DNA from: an uncultured Clostridia bacterium
Lineage (GTDB): Bacteria > Bacillota > Clostridia > Oscillospirales > Acutalibacteraceae
Length of the DNA stretch: 5,404 bases
Reading direction: 5' to 3'
NCBI GenBank assembly: GCA_946006915.1
Contig: CAMFZK010000072.1
Span: forward strand, 1-5,404
Part shown: piece after piece, positions 1 through 5,253 of the stretch
Layout: each line of letters starts with the position of its first letter
Position numbering within the stretch: position 1 is the first letter of the stretch
The notes under the pieces: model-generated
Told to the model about the DNA's origin: nothing
The model's database searches: none
What the model saw: the letters and a program-made list of their open reading frames with translations, nothing else
Translations under genes and position numbers: made by a program

Positions 1-62
1 AAATACTACTGTTATTTAATAGTATAAAATTTTGTATCAGTTTTATTCGAGCGGAGGAAAAA
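1..62 (+). promoter_or_regulatory. hom leader with ribosome binding site and weak promoter candidate
   Basis: This short AT-rich stretch precedes hom. A clear Shine-Dalgarno site, GGAGG at 53-57, lies 5 nt before the ATG at 63 and fixes the hom start. A possible -10 box (TATAAA, 23-28) is visible, but its -35 box would fall at or beyond the window edge, so the promoter is only a suggestion. A 6-bp inverted repeat (ATACTA 3-8, TAGTAT 20-25, 11-nt spacer) overlaps the candidate -10. Nothing resembling a lysine riboswitch or T-box fits in the visible 62 nt. An upstream gene or longer leader may lie outside the window. Confidence 0.35.
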
Positions 63-1295
63 ATGATAGACGTTGCTATTATGGGTCACGGTGTTGTCGG
101 TTCGGGCGTGGCTGAAATTCTTATAAACCATAAGGACAGAATTTCAAAAAGAGTAAAAGAAGAAGTTAATGTAAAATACATTCTTGACTTACGCAGTTTT
201 GAAGACCTTGCTTATTCGGAAAAATTCGTAAAAGATTTTAACGTTATTCTTAACGATGACAGTGTAAAGGTTGTTGCCGAAGTTATGGGCGGTATTAACC
301 CCGCTTATGACTTTGTTAAAAAATGCTTGACCGCAGGCAAAAGCGTTGTTACTTCCAACAAGGAACTTGTAGCCGCAAAGGGTGCGGAACTTATTAAAAT
401 AGCAAGTGATAATAACGTAAACTTCCTTTTTGAAGCAAGTGTTGGCGGCGGTATTCCGGTACTTCGTCCTATGGTTCAGTGTTTAAGTGCCAACCAAATT
501 GATGAAATTTGGGGTATTCTTAACGGAACCACAAACTTTATTTTAAATAAAATGATAGTGGACAATATGGATTTTGACACCGCTTTAAAATTAGCACAGG
601 ATTTGGGTTTTGCCGAAAAAAATCCCGCAGCCGATATTGAGGGTCACGATGCCTGCCGAAAAATTTGTATTCTCTCTGCCTTGGCTTTCGGTAAACACGT
701 ATATCCCGAACAGGTAAAAACCAAGGGTATTTCCCAAATTTCACTTGACGATGTCACCTATGCGGACAGTTTCGGTTATGTTATTAAACTAATCGGTCAC
801 GCCAAAAAGTTAAATAACGGAAAAATTACTGCCGATGTCAGCCCTACTTTGGTTTCAAGGGACTCTATTTTATCGGGTGTAAACGGCGTGTTTAACTGTA
901 TTATGATAAACGGTGACCAAACCGGCGAAGTCGCTTTTTACGGCAAAGGTGCCGGCAAAGAAGCCACCGCAAGTGCCGTTGTTGCGGATATTATGGACTG
1001 TATTAAACATATTCCCGCCCGTAAATACCTTTATTGGGAAGACGGGGACGAAACTTTTGTTGATACCGCTTACGATAATTACGGCAAACTTTATATACTC
1101 TTAAAAGCGGAAAATTTTGCTTCGGTTCTCAATCAATTTCAAAACCTGTTCCCCGACTGTAAACAGGTAATCAAAAACGAATTTACAAAAGAAATTGCCT
1201 TCATAACCGAACCCGATTATGAATCCGTAATAAAGAATAAACTTTCACAGTTTACTGATATTAAATCTATAAAAACCCTTAAAACACTTGCTTAA
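63..1295 (+). CDS. hom: homoserine dehydrogenase
   Basis: Cytosolic NAD(P)-dependent oxidoreductase that interconverts aspartate 4-semialdehyde and homoserine, the branch point to threonine and methionine. The 410-aa protein has an N-terminal Rossmann domain (about 1-125) with the glycine loop GHGVVGSG at 8-15 and TSNK at 97-100. The catalytic domain (about 130-315) contains SVGGGIP (126-132) and GILNGTTNFIL (151-161). The family signature runs from A178 to K200 and matches the PROSITE homoserine dehydrogenase pattern as I recall it. E185, D196 and K200 align with catalytic-site residues E208, D219 and K223 of the yeast enzyme. The C-terminal ~75 residues fit the position of the regulatory ACT domain of B. 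subtilis Hom but are divergent; threonine feedback is therefore plausible, not shown. One oddity is GAGKEATASAVV at 296-307, where the family usually has a Pro before TAS. The start is supported by GGAGG at 53-57. lysC follows after 15 nt. Confidence 0.96.
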   Translation: MIDVAIMGHGVVGSGVAEILINHKDRISKRVKEEVNVKYILDLRSFEDLAYSEKFVKDFNVILNDDSVKVVAEVMGGINPAYDFVKKCLTAGKSVVTSNKELVAAKGAELIKIASDNNVNFLFEASVGGGIPVLRPMVQCLSANQIDEIWGILNGTTNFILNKMIVDNMDFDTALKLAQDLGFAEKNPAADIEGHDACRKICILSALAFGKHVYPEQVKTKGISQISLDDVTYADSFGYVIKLIGHAKKLNNGKITADVSPTLVSRDSILSGVNGVFNCIMINGDQTGEVAFYGKGAGKEATASAVVADIMDCIKHIPARKYLYWEDGDETFVDTAYDNYGKLYILLKAENFASVLNQFQNLFPDCKQVIKNEFTKEIAFITEPDYESVIKNKLSQFTDIKSIKTLKTLA

Positions 1296-1310
1296 TTCGG
1301 AGGTAAATAT

Positions 1311-2519
1311 ATGTCACTTATTGTAAAAAAATTCGGCGGTTCATCGGTTGCTAACGCCGAAAGAATCTTCAACGTTGCAAACATTATTATTGAAGATTAT
1401 AAAAAAGGCAACGATGTTGTAGTAGTTGTTTCCGCACAGGGCGACACGACCGATGACCTTATTGCAAAAGCAAAAGAAATTAACCCCGCCGGCGCTTCAA
1501 AGCGTGAAATGGATATGCTTTTATCCGCAGGGGAGCAAATTTCAATTTCACTTCTTGCAATGGCTATTGAAAAACTCGGTTGTCCCGTTACTTCACTCCT
1601 CGGTTGGCAGGCGGGCTTTAATACCGACTCTCACCACACTATTGCCCGTATCAAAAAAATAAATACCGAACGCCTTAAAACCGAAATTTCCAAGAAAAAC
1701 ATTGTAATTGTTGCAGGTTTCCAAGGTATAAACAAATATGACGATATAACCACCTTAGGCCGCGGCGGCTCGGACACAAGCGCAGTTGCAATTGCTGCTT
1801 CTATGAAAGCTGATTTGTGCCAAATTTATACCGATGTTGACGGTGTTTACACCGCCGACCCAAGAAAAGTTAAAAACGCAAGAAAGTTAGACCAAATCAG
1901 TTACGACGAAATGTTAGAACTTGCAACTTTGGGTGCACAGGTTCTTAACAACCGTTCGGTTGAAATGGCAAAGAAATATAATGTTGAACTTGAGGTTCTT
2001 TCAAGTCTTGAAAGAAAACCCGGTACTATCGTAAAGGAGACTGTAAAAATGGAAAAAACTTTAATAAGAGGCGCAGCAAAGGATAATAACGTAGCAAGCA
2101 TTTCAATCGTCGGCTTGCAGGATACCCCCGGTATCGCTTTCAAAATCTTCAACAAATTAGCACAGGAAAAGGTTAATGTTGATATTATTCTTCAGTCGGT
2201 AGGACGTGACGGCACAAAGGATATTACCTTTACCGTTCCGCAGGATGACGCCGAAACTGCCGTATCCGCTATTAAAACCCTTAGTGACAGTCTTAAATTT
2301 AACAAAGTTACCCTTGACGAAAGCGTTTGCAAGGTATCTATTGTTGGTGCCGGTATGGAAAGCCACCCCGGTGTTGCTTCTACAATGTTTGAAGCCCTTT
2401 ACGATGCCGGTATTAACATTCATATGATTTCTACAAGCGAAATTAAAATTTCGGTTTTAATTGACGAAAAGTACGGCGATGCCGCTGTTGCCGCCGTTCA
2501 TGACGCATTTATAAAATAA
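1311..2519 (+). CDS. lysC: aspartate kinase (aspartokinase, LysC type)
   Basis: Phosphorylates L-aspartate with ATP to 4-aspartyl phosphate, the committed step of the lysine/threonine/methionine pathway; cytosolic. The 402-aa length is close to the 408 aa of B. subtilis LysC. The amino acid kinase domain (about 1-240) shows VKKFGGSSV (5-13), AGEQIS (73-78), GFQG (136-139), GRGGSDTSA (150-158) and YTDVDGVYTADPR (173-185). Two ACT domains follow (about 262-330 and 340-402); the second carries VGAGMESHPGVAS and STSEIKISVLI, the usual effector-binding region, so feedback by lysine and/or threonine is likely. GGAGGT at 1299-1304 sets the ATG. An in-frame ATG at codon 247 with its own Shine-Dalgarno site suggests a second, shorter product. 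N213 sits where most homologues have His (LHNRSV or LHPRAV). hom is 15 nt upstream and a DUF4364 gene 13 nt downstream, so the three are probably co-transcribed. Confidence 0.97.
   Translation: MSLIVKKFGGSSVANAERIFNVANIIIEDYKKGNDVVVVVSAQGDTTDDLIAKAKEINPAGASKREMDMLLSAGEQISISLLAMAIEKLGCPVTSLLGWQAGFNTDSHHTIARIKKINTERLKTEISKKNIVIVAGFQGINKYDDITTLGRGGSDTSAVAIAASMKADLCQIYTDVDGVYTADPRKVKNARKLDQISYDEMLELATLGAQVLNNRSVEMAKKYNVELEVLSSLERKPGTIVKETVKMEKTLIRGAAKDNNVASISIVGLQDTPGIAFKIFNKLAQEKVNVDIILQSVGRDGTKDITFTVPQDDAETAVSAIKTLSDSLKFNKVTLDESVCKVSIVGAGMESHPGVASTMFEALYDAGINIHMISTSEIKISVLIDEKYGDAAVAAVHDAFIK
2033..2051 (+). promoter_or_regulatory. internal ribosome binding site and start codon within lysC
   Basis: AAAGGAG (2033-2039) lies 9 nt before an ATG (2049-2051) that is in frame with lysC. 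It falls in the linker between the kinase domain and the first ACT domain, the same place where B. subtilis lysC starts its separate beta subunit (about codon 246). The match and spacing are as good as for the true gene starts in this window. Confidence 0.6.
2049..2519 (+). CDS. putative aspartokinase beta subunit (internal in-frame start of lysC)
   Basis: Translation from the internal ATG at lysC codon 247 would give a 156-residue protein made only of the two ACT domains. In B. subtilis, aspartokinase II is built from the full-length alpha chain and a 163-residue beta chain identical to its C-terminal part, made from an in-frame internal start. Here the start position (247 against about 246), product length and strong upstream Shine-Dalgarno site all agree with that arrangement. 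The product would have no kinase activity and would act as a regulatory or structural partner of LysC. The site is visible in the sequence; its use is inferred by analogy. Confidence 0.5.
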   Translation: MEKTLIRGAAKDNNVASISIVGLQDTPGIAFKIFNKLAQEKVNVDIILQSVGRDGTKDITFTVPQDDAETAVSAIKTLSDSLKFNKVTLDESVCKVSIVGAGMESHPGVASTMFEALYDAGINIHMISTSEIKISVLIDEKYGDAAVAAVHDAFIK

Positions 2520-2532
2520 AGGAGCATTTACT

Positions 2533-3084
2533 TTGGAAAAAGATGCTGTTTCTGCCGGTGTTTCCGAATACGGCGGACTGTTTTCAACTGCCGATATTCG
2601 CATTTTAATATGCTATATCCTTTCAACAATCGGTGAACCCGTACCGGGCAAACTGCTTGCCGATACACTTCATTACGAAGGTATTGCAAACTGTTTTGAA
2701 GTGAACGATTCGATTGCTTTTCTTTGCGAAAACGGTCAGTTAGAACCGGTTGACCCAAAGGAAGATACCTATATTACCACCTCAAAAGGTAAAGAAGTAG
2801 CCGATACTCTTAAAACTTCCCTTTCTATGACAACAAAAAAACGTGCATACATTGCCGCAACTACAATGCTTGCACGTTTTAAAAACGCAAAGGAAACAGA
2901 TATTAAAATTTCACGCGAGGGTGACAAAACCTTTATCACCTGCTCGGCTATTGACGGTGAAACACCCTTTATGAGCGTTAAATTGCTTGCTTGCGACCAA
3001 GACCAAGCGCTTTTTATTAAGGATAAATTTTTGTCCGACCCGACTAAAATTTACTCCACACTTATTGATTTGTTAACCAAATGA
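2533..3084 (+). CDS. DUF4364 family protein, putative winged-helix regulator
   Basis: A 183-aa soluble protein with no signal peptide or membrane segment. The N-terminal part (about 17-95) reads as a winged helix-turn-helix: helix 1 in FSTADIRILICYILS (17-31), a GEPVPGKLLAD helix (34-44), a probable recognition helix around 55-68, and a wing-like strand ending ITTSKGKEVAD (81-91), which resembles the TxxG segment of many winged-helix proteins. A basic helix (101-117) and a beta-rich C-terminal part (about 122-155) follow. Length and pattern fit DUF4364, a family of unknown function that I know mainly from Clostridia. The start is TTG, chosen because GGAG (2521-2524) sits 8 nt upstream and the next in-frame Met is residue 99. 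It lies 13 nt after lysC, so it may act on or be made with the aspartate-pathway genes, but no target is known. Its last 34 bp overlap hisJ on the other strand. Confidence 0.8.
   Translation: MEKDAVSAGVSEYGGLFSTADIRILICYILSTIGEPVPGKLLADTLHYEGIANCFEVNDSIAFLCENGQLEPVDPKEDTYITTSKGKEVADTLKTSLSMTTKKRAYIAATTMLARFKNAKETDIKISREGDKTFITCSAIDGETPFMSVKLLACDQDQALFIKDKFLSDPTKIYSTLIDLLTK
2835..2880 (-). terminator. candidate rho-independent terminator of the his operon, inside the DUF4364 gene
   Basis: On the minus strand an AAAACGTGCA arm (2880-2871) pairs perfectly with TGCACGTTTT (2847-2838). An inner CATTG/CAATG stem (2868-2864 with 2854-2850) extends it past a short interruption (one A-A mismatch and one G-U pair in the RNA), closing a 9-nt loop. 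Seven consecutive T follow on this strand (2841-2835). It lies about 170 nt past the hisJ stop, and I saw no better hairpin nearer on this strand. In the plus direction only four T follow the stem, so the polarity favours stopping his transcripts. It sits within DUF4364 codons 102-116, where ribosomes would disrupt it on the sense mRNA. Found by eye; no folding energy computed. Confidence 0.55.
3051..3084. other. 34-bp tail-to-tail coding overlap between the DUF4364 gene and hisJ
   Basis: The hisJ stop (TAA on the minus strand, 3053-3051) lies inside the DUF4364 reading frame, and the DUF4364 stop (TGA, 3082-3084) lies inside hisJ. The terminal 34 bp therefore code on both strands. No intergenic DNA remains between the two convergent operons. 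Confidence 0.9.
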
Positions 3085-3845
3085 TTTTTCGGAACAAAGC
3101 AGTTTTCTTTTTCGATACCGAATAACAAATAATCTTTGTTATGGCAGTCGGAGGAATAGATTAAATTTTCGTTATTTTTGGTTAGCAAATCCAAAACTCT
3201 TTGTTCGGGATAAGGGGTTGTTCTGTAATTTTTTACAACAGCGCCGTAGTTAATTTCAAAATACAAGCCCTTATTTAACAGTTTTTTTACTGCATTTTCA
3301 CTTGCGGTTATATAACGTTCGTTCTTTGTGTGAAACAAATCGTTATTCTCGTTAAACTTTGTAATTAAATCAAAATGTCCCACAATATCGCATTTTGTTT
3401 TGTTATAAATATCGCCCACAAGTTTATAATAATCTTCAATAAAGCCGTAAAAATCACCGTTATAGTGGTTTTTTACGGCTTTTATTTGTATCTCCTTAGA
3501 TTCGTCAACAGGAATATAAACCCCGTCTTTAAAAACATAATGAACCGAGCCGATTGAATAATCGTAATCTTTTGAAGTATCTTTTGCAAAATAATCTCTT
3601 TCTATTCCTAAATAGATATCAATTTTACCTTGGTACTCAGTTTTCAACTTCCTAATTTCGGCTTTATATTCTTCTGTTCCGTCTATTGTCATACAGTACG
3701 GCTCGTTGTCACCCGTTTCGGTGTAACTGTGTCCCGAAAAACCGATTTTATCACACCCGAGTTCTATTGCTTTTTCTACAATATCCCTAATATTGTCTTT
3801 ACCGTCACAAAAAGAAGTATGAGTATGAAAATTTGACAAACTCAT
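3051..3845 (-). CDS. hisJ: histidinol-phosphatase, PHP family (HisJ/HisK)
   Basis: Hydrolyses L-histidinol phosphate to L-histidinol, the penultimate intermediate of histidine synthesis; cytosolic metal-dependent enzyme. The 264-aa protein is one PHP domain: HTHT at 7-10 (H7, H9) followed by CDG (13-15), GFSGHS with H39, GIE with E82, GSVH with H102, GHFD with H157 and D159, FEIN with E197, and SDCH with D233 and H235. These are the expected metal-binding and active-site positions. Its place directly after hisIE (ATGA, 4-nt overlap) supports this role over other PHP phosphoesterases. The ATG is preceded by AGGAG (3857-3861) at a longish 11-nt spacing; a nearer ATG at 3853 belongs to the hisIE frame. 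The last 11 codons run antiparallel into the end of the DUF4364 gene. The symbol hisK is also used for this family. Confidence 0.92.
   Translation of the reverse strand: MSLSNFHTHTSFCDGKDNIRDIVEKAIELGCDKIGFSGHSYTETGDNEPYCMTIDGTEEYKAEIRKLKTEYQGKIDIYLGIERDYFAKDTSKDYDYSIGSVHYVFKDGVYIPVDESKEIQIKAVKNHYNGDFYGFIEDYYKLVGDIYNKTKCDIVGHFDLITKFNENNDLFHTKNERYITASENAVKKLLNKGLYFEINYGAVVKNYRTTPYPEQRVLDLLTKNNENLIYSSDCHNKDYLLFGIEKENCFVPKNHLVNKSISVE
3441..3487 (+). terminator. candidate terminator for the hom-lysC-DUF4364 transcript, inside hisJ
   Basis: Arms 3441-3457 and 3465-3482 form a 17-bp stem with one bulged T (3474), one G-T wobble pair and a 7-nt loop (3458-3464). The base of the stem is AAAGCCGT/ACGGCTTT. 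Reading plus, the stem runs into TTTTATTT (3480-3487); reading minus, the tail is the weaker TTTATTG. It lies about 360 nt past the DUF4364 stop and is the first convincing hairpin I found downstream. It spans hisJ codons 122-135. Translation of hisJ would be expected to keep it open on the his mRNA, while it could fold on untranslated read-through RNA from the other strand. The U-tract is moderate and no energy was computed. Confidence 0.45.
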
Positions 3846-4492
3846 TTTGTCATCTTCTCCTGTTTTACTTTGTGGTCAATAATATGGCGTGATGCCAATT
3901 CCCTGTGTACGTCCTCTACCGAAATTCCCATTTCAACCATAAGCACCATTGCGTGGTATGCCAAATCGGCTAATTCGTATATTGTTTCCTTTTTATCATC
4001 GGCTTTACCGGCAATTATTACTTCGGTACATTCTTCGCCGACCTTTTTAAGAATTTTATCTATACCCTTTTCAAACAAATAGGTTGTGTACGAACCCTCC
4101 GGTTTGTCTTTTTTTCTGCCCAAAAGCAACTGATATAATCCCTCTAAACTAAATTCGTGTAAATCTTCGCTTTTGTAAACCTCTTTTGTAAAGCAACTGT
4201 CGCTTCCCGTGTGGCAAGCAGGACCGTCCTTTTCAACCGTTACCACAAGTGCGTCGTTATCACAGTCAGCCGTAATGCTTACTATGTGTTGGTAGTTACC
4301 GCTGGTTTCACCTTTAAGCCACAATTCTTCTCTTGAACGGCTGTAAAAACAGGTAAGTCCCTTTTCCATAGAAATTTTAAGCGATTCCTTGTTCATATAA
4401 GCCACAGTAAGCACTTTTTTGGTGATTGAATCTACCACAACTGCGGGAATAAGTCCCTTTTCGTCAAATTTTAATTCATCTATATTAAGCAT
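3842..4492 (-). CDS. hisIE: bifunctional phosphoribosyl-AMP cyclohydrolase / phosphoribosyl-ATP pyrophosphohydrolase
   Basis: Fused enzyme for the second and third steps of histidine synthesis: the HisE half removes pyrophosphate from phosphoribosyl-ATP and the HisI half opens the adenine ring of phosphoribosyl-AMP to give ProFAR; cytosolic. HisI comes first (about 1-105) with VLTVAYMN (27-34), SRSREELWLKGETSG (51-65), the Mg site D76/D78/D80 in ADCDND, and the Zn ligands C93 and C100 in GPACHTGSDSCF. HisE follows (about 113-205) with SYTTYLFEKG (134-143), KKVGEECTEVI (149-159) and the acidic metal-site motif ELADLAYH (173-180). At 216 aa it has the usual fusion length and both halves look intact. 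GAGGT (4500-4504) lies 7 nt before the ATG, inside the end of hisF. It overlaps hisF by 1 nt (TAATG) and hisJ by 4 nt (ATGA), consistent with translational coupling. Confidence 0.96.
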   Translation of the reverse strand: MLNIDELKFDEKGLIPAVVVDSITKKVLTVAYMNKESLKISMEKGLTCFYSRSREELWLKGETSGNYQHIVSITADCDNDALVVTVEKDGPACHTGSDSCFTKEVYKSEDLHEFSLEGLYQLLLGRKKDKPEGSYTTYLFEKGIDKILKKVGEECTEVIIAGKADDKKETIYELADLAYHAMVLMVEMGISVEDVHRELASRHIIDHKVKQEKMTK

Positions 4493-5253
4493 TATTTTAA
4501 CCTCACATTTATTCCGTTATTATCTAGTTCTCTTTTAAGTTCGGGTATTTTTACTTCGCCGAAATGAAAAACCGATGCCGCAAGACCTGCATCAACCGTG
4601 GGCAGTTTTTTAAATAAATCAACAAAATCACTAATACCGCCCGCACCGCCCGATGCAATTACAGGTACATTCACGGCATCTAACACCGCCGATAACATTT
4701 CGGTATCAAAGCCCTTTTTTACGCCGTCGGTATCAATGGAATTTAAGACCACTTCGCCTGCACCTTCGCCGACACAGCGTTTTATCCACTCTACCGCCTC
4801 CATACCGGTGTTTTCCCTGCCGCCTTTTGAAAACACCCTAAAAACGCCGTCCACCCTTTTAACATCGGCAGAAATAACAACACATTGATTGCCGTACCGT
4901 TTTGCCGCCTCGCTTATAAGTTTTGGATTTTTAATTGCACCCGAATTAACGCTTACCTTGTCAGCACCGCATTTAAGCACACGGTCAAAATCCTCAACCG
5001 TGTTTATTCCTCCGCCTACCGTTAAAGGAATAAATATTTTTGATGCCGCTTCGGTTAATATTTCGGTAAAGAGTTTTCTGCCTTCAAAAGATGCGGTAAT
5101 GTCATAAAAAACCAATTCGTCCGCACCGTTATTTGAATAATATTCGGCAAGTTCCACGGGAGACGAAACATCGCTTATACCTTTAAAATTTACACCCTTT
5201 ACCACCCTGCCGTCCTTAACGTCAAGGCAGGGAATTATTCTTTTTGTAATCAC
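4492..5253 (-). CDS. hisF: imidazole glycerol phosphate synthase, cyclase subunit HisF
   Basis: With the glutaminase HisH, converts PRFAR and ammonia to imidazole glycerol phosphate and AICAR, linking histidine and purine synthesis; cytosolic. The 253-aa protein is a complete (beta/alpha)8 barrel of normal HisF length. D11 in PCLDVKDGRVVKG and D130 in ISADVKR correspond to the two catalytic aspartates of Thermotoga maritima HisF. Phosphate-binding elements include TVGGGI (78-83) and VIASGGAGG (198-206), and NSIDTDG (171-177) carries D174 and D176. The start is GTG (5253-5251), supported by AGAGGTGG (5265-5258) just upstream and by the expected N-terminus ITKRIIPCLDV. The GTG overlaps the hisA stop as GTGA (4 nt). 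hisH is not in the window and is probably upstream of hisA. Confidence 0.97.
   Translation of the reverse strand: MITKRIIPCLDVKDGRVVKGVNFKGISDVSSPVELAEYYSNNGADELVFYDITASFEGRKLFTEILTEAASKIFIPLTVGGGINTVEDFDRVLKCGADKVSVNSGAIKNPKLISEAAKRYGNQCVVISADVKRVDGVFRVFSKGGRENTGMEAVEWIKRCVGEGAGEVVLNSIDTDGVKKGFDTEMLSAVLDAVNVPVIASGGAGGISDFVDLFKKLPTVDAGLAASVFHFGEVKIPELKRELDNNGINVRLK

Noticed and set aside
1..62. Lysine riboswitch or T-box leader upstream of hom/lysC
   Set aside because: Only 62 nt are visible and no aptamer or T-box core can be recognised; the 15-nt hom-lysC gap is far too short for one.
2920..2940. GGTGACAAA/TTTATCACC hairpin in the DUF4364 gene, considered as a his terminator
   Set aside because: It has one mismatch and no T-tract on the minus strand (CTCGCG follows).
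3122..3142. Perfect 8-bp inverted repeat (ATAACAAA/TTTGTTAT, 5-nt loop) just past the DUF4364 stop, considered as the plus-strand terminator
   Set aside because: The stem is almost all A-T and no T-tract follows it on either strand; it is within hisJ codons and likely chance.
4598..4888. Plus-strand open frame of 96 codons opposite hisF, and similar frames elsewhere (for example 538-744 minus, 3375-3557 plus)
   Set aside because: They lie entirely opposite or out of frame with well-conserved genes, have low-complexity or implausible composition, and resemble no family I recognise.
5003..5040. 9-bp inverted repeat (TTTATTCCT/AGGAATAAA) within hisF followed by a T-rich run on the plus strand
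   Set aside because: It has a 14-nt loop and a weak A-T stem, falls in the constrained PLTVGGGI coding region, and no known plus-strand gene would need a terminator there. It shows that such repeats can occur by chance in this DNA, which tempers the hairpin findings.
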